Shown here piece by piece: positions 53,804 through 63,114 of a stretch of 64,000 nt of DNA. Numbering within the stretch: the stretch's first letter is position 1; each line of letters begins with the position of its first letter. Source of the stretch: Ehrlichia ruminantium str. Welgevonden (GTDB taxonomy: Bacteria > Pseudomonadota > Alphaproteobacteria > Rickettsiales > Anaplasmataceae); contig NC_005295.2 of NCBI RefSeq assembly GCF_000026005.1, positions 806,001 to 870,000 of the forward strand, read 5' to 3'. A program made the position numbers and the translations under genes. The notes beneath the pieces were generated by a model. The model worked only from the letters and a program-made list of their open reading frames with translations. It did not search any database and was not told where the DNA came from.

Positions 53804-54208
53804 TTTCTCTTCTATATATAATCTTAGGAAACTTATAACTATATATTAGTTATGAAATTAGTGTAATTACTAACTTAATAATTATTTACTTAACAACTGG
53901 CAAGCTAGTATAAAATATTTATTGAACAAACACTATTACTATAAATTAACTACACTACACAAAACACTTAATATATACTTACAAACCATATAACACAAAC
54001 CTACTATAACAAATTGATAATACTCTATACAGTACAAATAAGCTATATAGAACAAGTCATATTAACTTCAACAACATAGGGTATAGCAAATACCAGATTG
54101 TTTCAACTAAAAAGTCAAGTTTGACCTATATGAACATACTAGATTGTAAAAAAACAAAACTACTTAATATATACTAAAGTATATTAATAACCAGATCTAT
54201 ATTATTAT
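53804..54208. other. Gap downstream of tsf
   Basis: About 0.4 kb of AT-rich DNA. A weak imperfect palindrome (TTAATATATACT with AGTATATTAA) stands 35 bp after tsf without a T-run. No gene. Confidence 0.5.
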
Positions 54209-55075
54209 CTACTTATTAATAATAAATAGCTTATAATCTACAATATTAATACTAGAGCCTAATTCCTCTTCTTTCTTTTTTATTAACTCAGAAACTGTAA
54301 ATTGACTATCCATAATAAACATTTGATTCATTAACACCACTTCCTGATAAAATTTAGCCATTCTACCATCTATTATCTTTTCTAAAACTGATGCCGGTTT
54401 ATTTAATTGTTCAACCTGTTTTTTTATAATATCACGTTCCTTATCTATAACATTTTGATCTAAAACATCCAAAGATAAAGCTTCGGGTTTTGTTGCAACA
54501 ATATGCATAGCAATTTGTCTTGCAAATATTTTTAACTTTTCAACATCACAATTAGATTCTAAAGCAACTATTGCACCCACTTTTCCTAAATTATCAACTA
54601 TAGGATTGTGAATATATCCACATACTACACCACTACTAACAGACAAACAGCCTATTTTATTTAAATGAATATTTTCACCTATTACTGCAATATTACTCAT
54701 TATTTCATCATTAATATTAGTATTATTAGCATATTCACATTTAAGAAAGTCTTCTATATTTTCAATCCCATACTGATTAGCTAAAAAAGCTAAATTTAAT
54801 ACTAACTTCTGAAACTTCTCATTTCGTGCTACAAAATCAGTTTCTGAATTCACTTCTAAAATAGCACCTTTATTTCCATCTATACAAATAGCTACTAAAC
54901 CATCTGACACATCCTTATTGGATTTCTTATAAGCTTTTGCAATACCTTGTTCTCTTAAATAAGTTTTTGCTTTTTCTATATCACCATTACAAGAGGTTAA
55001 TGCGTCCTTACAATCTCCAACACCAGCACCAGTAAGATCTCTTAACTCTTTTATCGCATTGATATCAACCTTCAT
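54209..55075 (-). CDS. tsf: Elongation factor Ts
   Basis: Guanine-nucleotide exchange factor for EF-Tu. 288 residues: N-terminal UBA-like domain with ELRDLTGAGVGDCKDALTSC, core ILEVNSETDFVARNEKFQ, and HIVATKPEALSLD. The usual GAGMMDCK reads GAGVGDCK, a mild variation. It overlaps the end of rpsB by 11 bp, the universal rpsB-tsf pair. Confidence 0.97.
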   Translation of the reverse strand: MKVDINAIKELRDLTGAGVGDCKDALTSCNGDIEKAKTYLREQGIAKAYKKSNKDVSDGLVAICIDGNKGAILEVNSETDFVARNEKFQKLVLNLAFLANQYGIENIEDFLKCEYANNTNINDEIMSNIAVIGENIHLNKIGCLSVSSGVVCGYIHNPIVDNLGKVGAIVALESNCDVEKLKIFARQIAMHIVATKPEALSLDVLDQNVIDKERDIIKKQVEQLNKPASVLEKIIDGRMAKFYQEVVLMNQMFIMDSQFTVSELIKKKEEELGSSINIVDYKLFIINK

Positions 55076-55925
55076 TATTACTTCCTCCTATAAGATCACT
55101 TTCTTTAATATTTTCATCAGCATTAATAGTATTACTTTTATTACTCTTATTATCTTTATTCATCTTTAAAAAATCTTCTCTCCTTTCTACAGAAAAATCC
55201 TTAATACCATCAACATTAATACCAGACTTAGCTAAATCAGAGCGTATTGCCTCTAATATAGTGTCTGATATAATCTTACAGAAGAAATCTATTGAACGTA
55301 CAGCATCATCATTACCAGGAATAGGATAATCTATACCAGTAGGATCAGAATTAGTATCTAAGACTGCTATAACAGGAATGTTCAACTTATTTGCTTCCCT
55401 AATAGCAATACGTTCCTTATTTGTATCAATAACAAAAATCACATGAGGTAATCCCCCCATATTACAAATACCACCTATAGATCTATCAAGCTTTGCACGT
55501 TTTTTCTCAAAAAGTAATAATTCCTTTTTTGTAAACTGATTATCTACATTTTGTAATAACTTTTCATATTCTCTAAGTTTCTTTATTGACAAAGAAATAG
55601 TTTCCCAATTTGTCAACATACCTCCTAACCACCTATTATTTATATAATACTGTCCACAACGTGTAGCCTCATCAGCAATAATTGCAGAAGCTTGAACTTT
55701 AGTTCCAATAAATAATACCCTACCTCTTTTAAGTACTATATCATATAAAGCACTCAATGCATTCTTAAGTAAAAATACAGTACTTTGTAAATTAATAATA
55801 TGAATATCGTTATGTACCCCATATATATAAGGAGCCATTTTTGGATTCCATCTACTTGTTTTATGACCAAAGTGAACACCACACTCTACTAAATCTCGCA
55901 TTGTAAATTTTGGCAAATCAACCAT
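55065..55925 (-). CDS. rpsB: 30S ribosomal protein S2
   Basis: Small-subunit protein needed for S1 binding. 286 residues. LVECGVHFGHKTSRWNPKM, the LFIGTKVQA segment, RWLGGMLTNW and PVIAVLDTNSDPTGIDYPIPGNDDA are standard. The last 50 residues are a low-complexity Asn/Lys/Asp-rich extension (DNKSNKSNTINADEN). A short leader frame ends one base before the start codon (next entry). First gene of rpsB-tsf. Confidence 0.97.
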   Translation of the reverse strand: MVDLPKFTMRDLVECGVHFGHKTSRWNPKMAPYIYGVHNDIHIINLQSTVFLLKNALSALYDIVLKRGRVLFIGTKVQASAIIADEATRCGQYYINNRWLGGMLTNWETISLSIKKLREYEKLLQNVDNQFTKKELLLFEKKRAKLDRSIGGICNMGGLPHVIFVIDTNKERIAIREANKLNIPVIAVLDTNSDPTGIDYPIPGNDDAVRSIDFFCKIISDTILEAIRSDLAKSGINVDGIKDFSVERREDFLKMNKDNKSNKSNTINADENIKESDLIGGSNNEG

Positions 55926-55986
55926 CTTATTCTCCTAATCTCATAATAGTTACTCCTCCATGAAATAACCTGCGAAACAACACAGG
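55926..55986 (-). promoter_or_regulatory. rpsB leader: hairpin, strong SD and five-codon ORF
   Basis: Read toward rpsB: a hairpin CCTGTG-TTGTTT-CGCAGG (55969-55986), nine bases, then GGAGGAG (55953-55959), eight bases, then ATG AGA TTA GGA GAA TAA (MRLGE, 55927-55944), one base, then the rpsB ATG. The GGAGA inside the mini-ORF serves as the rpsB ribosome site. The best Shine-Dalgarno sequence in this leader therefore drives the tiny frame, not rpsB itself, suggesting coupling or S2 autoregulation. Confidence 0.6.
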
Positions 55987-57541
55987 ACCATTATGCTATA
56001 TCATGTGTGAAATATCATTTGAAAAATAATCCTACAACGAAACTAACAATATAGAAGTCATCTAATAAGATTAGACCTCAAATGAGCTCAATCATAGCAA
56101 GAGCTAACACTATTAGCAAGAACTTTATCATTAAATTATTTATTAAAAACTACATCAGTAAATCAGTATGATGTAATTAATATATAGATTCTTGCTACAC
56201 TATCAATCCATTAAGCATATAATAGGCACTATAAAATCAATAAATAATTGAATTATAAATTTATATAATAAACCACTAAATAATTGAAGTAATTTATACA
56301 TACAGAAACACCATATATTTTTTACATCTTCTAACATCACACAAGTACAAAAAAACACATTACAATCTATAGTACAACACTTATCTTAATATATGTTTTT
56401 AACTTAACGACATGTAGAATATTAAAAATCCAAATCAATAAAATAAACATAATACAAGATCAATATGCTATTAAAATCAATTACAAGAAAACCACATATA
56501 ATCTTTCTTAACAAATAAGTATTGTAACAATTACAATAATACAAAGCTATATAACTTCAGCATATTCAAAGAAGTGATAACAATTAACAAAACTATAAAT
56601 TAGATTCATTATATTTACATAAAAAAAAGATAAGATTTTTGGAAACTTGTTTTCCAATATCAAATATTTATAATCCCAATAATACATATGATGCATTTAT
56701 ACAATAATTCACATATTATCAGTAAAAAAATGTAGTAAAACATATCCACTCTACAAAAAGTGATAATATTTAAATAATTCACTACATCACCTATCATTTA
56801 CTAAAATCCTGTATATTAGACAAGATTTTTTCAACATTCATTTACTAATATAAATATTTCATAATCTACACTATCTTGATTACTAATGTATTTTTATAAC
56901 TATTTATAATATCACTATATATATGACAATCTCTATCAACAATAACACAATATCATCTTGGTATATTAGCTCTATAAAAATTTAAAACACTTAAATCTAT
57001 ACTAAATAATTACCATAATCTCCTGTAAAACTCAGATTTTTTAGAATCATACCCAGAATCATGACTAAAACCCAATAATCATGATAATCTAGAAATCAAC
57101 ACATATTAATAATATCAATAAAAAAGCGTACTCTTCATAAGATATTATGCATACAATATTCTATCAATCATCACTAATACATTGAGTATGTATAGCAAAA
57201 CACATATACAAAAAAATATCATGCTAATTTCATCTATGTTCTTCATAAGAATAGACTTATATAAAGTATTTGACATGTAAAGAATATTAAAAAAAACTTC
57301 ATATACCTATAAGATGATCTATACAATCTTTATTGGCAAGTATATCGTAACATTAGTAATTTAACACGAAGTTATAAACTATCACTTGAACTCTGATCAA
57401 TTAGCTTTCTTAACTCACTTTATTTAGATACCATTATCCAAATGAATAACGTATACAATTAGCATGTGTAAATACTATAAATTAATTATTAATATATCAA
57501 TATTATGTACTTTACATTATTAATATTACAAATGTTTACAA
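55987..57541. other. 1.6-kb non-coding gap between maf and rpsB
   Basis: AT-rich DNA. Small features only: a near-direct repeat TAGCAAGAGCT/TAGCAAGAACT around 56096-56122, and a short hairpin GGAAACTTGTTTTCC near 56641. No gene or RNA recognised; the right part was checked for copies of other genes in the window without success. Confidence 0.55.
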
Positions 57542-58120
57542 CTATATAGGAAAATATTGACTCAAAATAGAATAAGTCTCATATAATGGTAATCCTATCA
57601 CAGAAGAGTATGACCCATTAATCGATATTACAAATTTACCAGCATTACCCTGTATATTGCATGCTCCAGCTTTTCCCTTCCATTCTCCAGATAATATATA
57701 AGAATTTATTTCTTTGACAGATAAACGTTTAATCTTAACTACTGTCATGACACTTCTATAATGCAATTTCTTACTAGGAGCATATAAATAAACAGATGTA
57801 TATACCCTATGTCTACGACCTGATATTAATTCCAAAATTTCAAATGCTTGATCTTCAGTTTCTGCTTTTGGTAATATCTTCCTACCACAACATACAACAG
57901 TATCTGCACCTAATATAAACTTTTTAGGATATAAAAGACTTACCTTAATTACCTTCTCTTTAGCTACACGCATAGAATAAATTTTTGGTAATTCTTTTTT
58001 TAAAGGACTCTCATCTATATTCGGAATTACTATCTCACCTGGAAGTACTCCAAGCTGATTTAATAAGCATAACCTTTGTTTTGATGAAGAAGCTAATATT
58101 AAGTTATCAAACTTAAACAT
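57542..58120 (-). CDS. maf: Maf-family nucleoside triphosphate pyrophosphatase
   Basis: House-cleaning enzyme that hydrolyses non-canonical or excess nucleotides (dTTP/UTP or m7GTP class). 192 residues: N-terminal LILASSSKQRLCLLNQLGV, IDESPLKKELP, the catalytic-base motif LGADTVVCCGRKIL, and SGRRHRVYTSV. C-terminal NIQGNAGKFVISINGSYSSVIGLP is typical. Which Maf subclass is not decided here. The start overlaps the infA end by 8 bp. Confidence 0.93.
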   Translation of the reverse strand: MFKFDNLILASSSKQRLCLLNQLGVLPGEIVIPNIDESPLKKELPKIYSMRVAKEKVIKVSLLYPKKFILGADTVVCCGRKILPKAETEDQAFEILELISGRRHRVYTSVYLYAPSKKLHYRSVMTVVKIKRLSVKEINSYILSGEWKGKAGACNIQGNAGKFVISINGSYSSVIGLPLYETYSILSQYFPI

Positions 58121-58361
58121 CTGTAATCTTTAATCGTCTAATAATCCTACCTTTACCCACATTACCTTTACTAAGACCATAAGTACTAACCTCAACCAAT
58201 ACTCTATCATGCATTAAAATACGTATCTTACTTTTTCTTATTTTACCTGAAGCATGAGCTATTATCTCACAATTATCGTTAAGCTTTACCATAAAAGTTG
58301 CATCACGTAATAACTTAACTACAATACCTTCAGCTTCAATTATACCTTCTTTTGTTGCCAC
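58113..58361 (-). CDS. infA: Translation initiation factor IF-1
   Basis: 82-residue OB-fold protein binding the ribosomal A site at initiation. KEGIIEAEGIVVKLLRDATF, HASGKIRKSKIRILMHDRVLVEVS and the C-terminal KGRIIRR identify it. The start codon is GTG. It overlaps maf by 8 bp; infA-maf is a common alphaproteobacterial pair. Confidence 0.96.
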   Translation of the reverse strand: MATKEGIIEAEGIVVKLLRDATFMVKLNDNCEIIAHASGKIRKSKIRILMHDRVLVEVSTYGLSKGNVGKGRIIRRLKITDV

Positions 58362-58391
58362 TATATTTAATTCAAAAAATAAACCTTATAC

Positions 58392-58420
58392 AGTGTAGAG
58401 TATGAACTAGTAACCTGCAA
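58392..58420 (-). promoter_or_regulatory. Candidate promoter of infA-maf
   Basis: Minus strand TTGCAG and TACACT, spacer 17 bp, ending about 30 bp before the GTG start. A fair but not strong sigma-70 match. Confidence 0.4.
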
Positions 58421-58451
58421 CATAATTTTTTTTCCAATACTAGTATAATAT

Positions 58452-58505
58452 CTCCAGCTACTCCAGCTACTCCAGCTACTCCAGCTACTCCAGCTACTCC
58501 AGCTA
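58452..58505. repeat. Six-copy 9-bp tandem repeat (VNTR)
   Basis: Six perfect copies of CTCCAGCTA, locally far richer in G+C than the surroundings, in the gap between the efflux adaptor and infA. It ends 63 bp before the adaptor stop. Perfect identity points to recent slippage; the copy number should vary between isolates. Confidence 0.97.
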
Positions 58506-58568
58506 CTTACTATTTAACAATTTTAAAAACATGCAAGAAGTTTTTCAAAAAACATGTAACTATATAAA

Positions 58569-59660
58569 TTATGACACATACTTAATATACGCATTATCTA
58601 ATACATATTCGTGCCCTAAAGTAATTATATCAAGTGTATCAGGAATATTACTAACCCAAACATCACCATTATATTCAGTATCAATAATTTCAACAGGTAT
58701 AAATTTCACTTTATTATCAACAATAATTTTTATCCCTAAATCCCCATTATTTTGCAAATCTAAAGCAGAAGAAGAGATTTTATGAGCTTGATATTTTCCT
58801 ACAGGAACCTTTATGGAATATACAGCACCTTCAACTAAGATCTTAGTATCACTATTATCTAATAACATCTCAACTCGGTAAGTTCTTGTGTGACGATTTA
58901 TTACTTTACTAATAAAAACAATAGGAACTTCTATCTCCTTATCTTTTATCATAGAGATACTACACATATCACCTACTTTTAATCTGCTAATATATTTTTC
59001 TGGAACATAAGTAACTATCTTTATTTTTGCAAAGTCAACTAACTGTACAATAGGCAACCCTGAACTATTAGATACTAAACCACCAGTTTGTACATTAATT
59101 TTATCTATAAAGCCTGCAAATGGAGCTTTTATATCAGTATTATCTAAATTAATTTCTGCTTTCTTTACATCTGCCCTTGCTGATTCCAAAGCAGCAAATG
59201 ATAATGCATCATTTATTTCAGATCTATACCCAGATTCGTTTAAAGATTGAGATGCTTTATATTCAAGCTCTCTTTGTTTTAATAAAGCTTGAGCTTGTTT
59301 AAGTTGTGCTAATTTCTCATATTTTTCTACTTTGACTAAAATATCACCTTTTTGTACATAATCACCATCTCTCACTAATATATCTAAAACTTTACCACTA
59401 ACCTCTGGCATAATATTTACGGAACGAAAAGCTTCTACTTCTGCCATTAAAGATAAATATACTACTTTTTCTTGAGCATGAGAATTTACTATCTGAACAT
59501 TAGCAACACCATTATTAGAAGTATTTATTATATCATTTATATCATTATGATGAACATCATTTTTCCTAAACACCCCAATAGTAATCCAAATAACAGCTAA
59601 TAATATTATGAAACATGCTATTTTATGCTGCAGCTGCAAACCTAAGAGTTTCTGTAACAT
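58569..59660 (-). CDS. RND efflux periplasmic adaptor (membrane fusion protein)
   Basis: Bridges an RND pump to an outer-membrane channel. 363 residues: N-terminal signal-anchor helix at about 13-30 (KIACFIILLAVIWITIG), a first lipoyl half with PEVSGKVLDILVRDGDYVQKGDIL, a coiled-coil hairpin (KLAQLKQAQALLKQRELEYK), the second lipoyl half ADVKKAEINLDNTDIKAPFAGFID, then beta-barrel domains. No lipobox cysteine. The probable partner pump is at the opposite end of the window, not adjacent. lpd lies 27 bp upstream on the same strand. Confidence 0.92.
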   Translation of the reverse strand: MLQKLLGLQLQHKIACFIILLAVIWITIGVFRKNDVHHNDINDIINTSNNGVANVQIVNSHAQEKVVYLSLMAEVEAFRSVNIMPEVSGKVLDILVRDGDYVQKGDILVKVEKYEKLAQLKQAQALLKQRELEYKASQSLNESGYRSEINDALSFAALESARADVKKAEINLDNTDIKAPFAGFIDKINVQTGGLVSNSSGLPIVQLVDFAKIKIVTYVPEKYISRLKVGDMCSISMIKDKEIEVPIVFISKVINRHTRTYRVEMLLDNSDTKILVEGAVYSIKVPVGKYQAHKISSSALDLQNNGDLGIKIIVDNKVKFIPVEIIDTEYNGDVWVSNIPDTLDIITLGHEYVLDNAYIKYVS

Positions 59661-59687
59661 AAAACATACCTAAATTAAAACACTTAT

Positions 59688-61085
59688 TTATTTCAAATAC
59701 GCTGCCTCACATGCATCCTTAAATGCTTCATTTACATCTGGATGAGAATGGGAAATACGAAACACATCTTCCGATGATGCACGATAAGCCATAGCAATAG
59801 CTGCTTCATTAATGATAGTATCAGCATATGCGCCAATTATATGTACACCTAGTATTGCATTATTTTCTTTAGAAGTAAGAACTTTAACAAATCCTTCTCC
59901 ATTATTTGTAATTTTTGACCTACTATTTGCAGAAAAATTAGATTTACCCACATTGTATGCATAATTAATATTTTTTAAACTCTCTTCTGTTTTACCAATA
60001 GATGCAACAGCAGGATGTGTATATATAACAGATGGAATAATATCATAATCTACATGAGGAATGTTTCCAGCAATCAATTCTGCTACAGCAATCCCTTCCT
60101 CTTCTGCTTTATGAGCAAGCATTGCTCCACCAATTACATCACCAATAGCAAAAATCCCTGGTATATTAGTTTCATATTTATTGTTAACCTTAATAAACCC
60201 TCTAGAATCACATTCTATGCAATTTTGGTCAATCAATCCATCAGTATATGGCATACGCCCAATAGATATAAGAACCTTTTCTGCTTCTATAATTTCAGAT
60301 TTTCCATCTTTTACAGATTCAAGATGTATTGTTAAATTATCTGAACTTTTATCTATAGAGGTGACTTTCGTTGATAATTTAAAATTAATTCCTTGCTTTT
60401 TCAAACTAGCAAGTAGTGCTTTACTTATATCTATATCCATACTAGGAGCAATTTTATCAAAAAACTCAACCACTGTAACTTCAGAACCAAACCTACTCCA
60501 TACAGAGGACATTTCTAATCCTATAGCTCCAGCACCAACAACTACCAATTTTTTAGGAACTTCTTTAAATGATAAAGCAGCTGTAGAAGATACAACATTC
60601 TTTTCATCAATCTCAATACCAGGAAAACTTGCAACTTCAGATCCAGTAGCAATAACAACATATTTAGCAGTTATTTTCTCTTCACCATTATTTCCAGTAA
60701 CTGTAATATCAAAATTGTTAGAGTTTATAGATCTTATTTTACCAACACCACATAACCTATCAATTTTATTACTAGCAAACAAATAATTAATCCCATTACT
60801 TAATTCAGTAATATTCTTATTTTTAAAGGACATAATTTTATCTAAATTGAAACTCAAACTATTACAAGTTATTCCAACTTCATCTAGATGATTTTTGATG
60901 TGATAATACTCATGAGAAAAATGTAATAAAGCTTTTGAAGGAATACAACCAACTCTTAAACAAGTACCACCTAGGATCTCATTTTTATCTACACATGCAA
61001 CCTTTAAACCAAGCTGAGCACTCCTAATCGCACACTTATACCCTCCAGGTCCTCCACCAATAACTACTATATCATAATTTTGCAT
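59688..61085 (-). CDS. lpdA: Dihydrolipoamide dehydrogenase (E3)
   Basis: FAD flavoprotein that reoxidises lipoamide in 2-oxoacid dehydrogenase complexes. 465 residues from the chosen start: FAD loop VVIGGGPGGY, redox disulfide GGTCLRVGCIPSK (C42, C47), NAD loop VVVGAGAIGLEMSSVW, FAIGDVIGGAMLAHKAEEEG, and C-terminal HSHPDVNEAF with the His-Glu pair. The frame is open nine codons further, but AGGAAG stands six bases before this ATG. Residues about 334-405 have a decayed copy at 36214-36427. Ehrlichia usually have more than one E3, so which complex it serves is open. Confidence 0.95.
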   Translation of the reverse strand: MQNYDIVVIGGGPGGYKCAIRSAQLGLKVACVDKNEILGGTCLRVGCIPSKALLHFSHEYYHIKNHLDEVGITCNSLSFNLDKIMSFKNKNITELSNGINYLFASNKIDRLCGVGKIRSINSNNFDITVTGNNGEEKITAKYVVIATGSEVASFPGIEIDEKNVVSSTAALSFKEVPKKLVVVGAGAIGLEMSSVWSRFGSEVTVVEFFDKIAPSMDIDISKALLASLKKQGINFKLSTKVTSIDKSSDNLTIHLESVKDGKSEIIEAEKVLISIGRMPYTDGLIDQNCIECDSRGFIKVNNKYETNIPGIFAIGDVIGGAMLAHKAEEEGIAVAELIAGNIPHVDYDIIPSVIYTHPAVASIGKTEESLKNINYAYNVGKSNFSANSRSKITNNGEGFVKVLTSKENNAILGVHIIGAYADTIINEAAIAMAYRASSEDVFRISHSHPDVNEAFKDACEAAYLK

Positions 61086-61095
61086 ACACTTCTTC

Positions 61096-62265
61096 CTATA
61101 CTTTTTTATCAAAAATAACTACCTTATCCTTACTTGTAATAATGTACACTGAAGAATTGAGAAATATTGGTACATAATAAGATGATGGTAATATATAATT
61201 TACTGATTTTAAGGCTCCAGATTTAGAGTCTACTAATATAACACAACCATTACTTCCCATTACCAAAACATTATTATCAATTATAACAGGAACATTCCAT
61301 TGAATTTTTGGCTTTTTATACTGTAATAAGTCATACTGCCATAAAAACTCTCCTGTACTAATATCTAATGAAATAAGCTTATCATCAATAATAGCAACTA
61401 TATAGTTCTCTTTAATTCCAGAAATTCCTTGAATATTTAAGTCTTTTGACCATTTCTTCTTACCGGATTGAATATCAATACTTGATATATTACGAAATTT
61501 ATCTATAACAATAACATCCTGCTCACTTGCACTTAAAGAAGCTCCACCAACAAAAGCAATATTATTATTTGTACTATCAGATACACTGATTTCCCATATC
61601 TTTAGCCCATTGGTAGAATTAAATGCAATAATTTTCCCATTAGAAAAAGATAAGACCACAATATCTCCAGATGATACTCTAGAAAAAGAGTAATAACTCT
61701 TTACTTCAGGTATTGATTCTTGACCACTCCACAATAACGAACCATCACTTAAATTAAAAGAATATAGATAATTATCTATTGTAACAACTATCAAACTATC
61801 ATGAACCACAATAGGAGCACCTGCTATGACACTTCTCAAGGTTTTTTGCCATTTTATTTCTCCAGTATCAGCATCAATTCCATAAACATTATCATCTACT
61901 GCATATATTACCATATTTTGAGAATATAATATACTAGCCCTATATAACTTACCATATTTTGAAAAATCTAATTTCCAGTAATATTTATCTAGATTCTGCT
62001 TACTCACAGAATACAGAAAATAATCCTTACCTAAAAATATAATTCTATCACCTAGAATAACAGGTATTACACCTCTCTGCATTTTCAAAGAAATAGTATG
62101 CATCTTCCCAATATAAAAATCACTGCTAATGTTTACACCATCATTTAAATTACTATTAGTTTCTTGAATTACCTCACCCTGCTTTTGCAGTGTTTCATCT
62201 GCCAATGCTGCTATTGAAAAACAAGATATAAAAACAAGTAAACATACAATATTAGGGTTTATCAT
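61096..62265 (-). CDS. PQQ-like beta-propeller protein, BamB-like
   Basis: 389 residues: signal peptide (cleavage near ALA-DE at 22; a weak lipobox FISC is also possible), then repeated WD-like blades with the pattern G-x-L-x-W: DADTGEIKWQ, NLSDGSLLWS, NSTNGLKIWE, DIQSGKKKWS, DISTGEFLWQ, DSKSGALKS. This is the fold and length of BamB, the beta-propeller lipoprotein of the outer-membrane assembly complex. The role fits an organism with many barrel proteins, but identity rests on the fold only. It ends 10 bp before the lpd start, so the two are in one transcript. Confidence 0.8.
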   Translation of the reverse strand: MINPNIVCLLVFISCFSIAALADETLQKQGEVIQETNSNLNDGVNISSDFYIGKMHTISLKMQRGVIPVILGDRIIFLGKDYFLYSVSKQNLDKYYWKLDFSKYGKLYRASILYSQNMVIYAVDDNVYGIDADTGEIKWQKTLRSVIAGAPIVVHDSLIVVTIDNYLYSFNLSDGSLLWSGQESIPEVKSYYSFSRVSSGDIVVLSFSNGKIIAFNSTNGLKIWEISVSDSTNNNIAFVGGASLSASEQDVIVIDKFRNISSIDIQSGKKKWSKDLNIQGISGIKENYIVAIIDDKLISLDISTGEFLWQYDLLQYKKPKIQWNVPVIIDNNVLVMGSNGCVILVDSKSGALKSVNYILPSSYYVPIFLNSSVYIITSKDKVVIFDKKV

Positions 62266-63114
62266 GTGCTTATATAATAAAATGTTATATTACTAAACTA
62301 AGTATATTACTTAAACAAAGAAATCAACTACTTTTACATTTAACAAGCCAATAACATATCAAAGTATTTTAAATAAATCATTAGAAATAACAACATGAAC
62401 CCTAATTATAACCAACAAATGTATACCAATTTTTATATTATATATAGAACAGTATTATTTAAAATATAAAACAAGATACATCTAAAATAGAATAAAATAT
62501 TATGTATATTATCAATGAGTTATAAAACACTTTTAATTTAACTTATAATAAAAATTGAATATTCTTAAATTAATCACCAATTTTTTAATAACACCAATCC
62601 ACAAAATACTAACTCACATTACAACTTAATAATAAATAACATTAGACTGTTCTGTTAATAATAATTATTATTAATCAATAAACATAGCTTTTTAGTAGGA
62701 AAACTTAATATCCTCAAGTTTTACATTAATATTTGCAAAATTATATAATATATTATTTTTGTATTCTCACATATACAAGAATGATAATTTTATTACAAAA
62801 AAACTTAATATATTCAAACTTTATACACGTTACTTTGTAAAAATTTATACATATCTTTGTATTTCAAGATAGAAAAAATAATAACTTGTATATAAAAATT
62901 TTTATGACAAAACAACATCACTATGAATAAAAGCAATTACACAATAATGTATATAATTCGGTAAATAAAATTCAATATCTTCATTTATCTATATAATACT
63001 GTACAAATAATTATACTTATTGTTATACTTCAATATTAAAAATTGAAAAAAATATCTCTACTATGTCTTAACTAATGTGATATAGTAATCATAGTCCAAG
63101 TTCTACCATAAATT
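62266..63114. other. Non-coding gap between divergent bamB-like gene and gpmI
   Basis: About 0.85 kb of AT-rich DNA that should contain promoters in both directions. No gene or RNA recognised. Confidence 0.55.

Noticed and set aside
60181-60786. 201-codon frame on the plus strand
   Set aside because: Fully antisense to lpd, which has all expected motifs; the frame is a shadow of its codon use.
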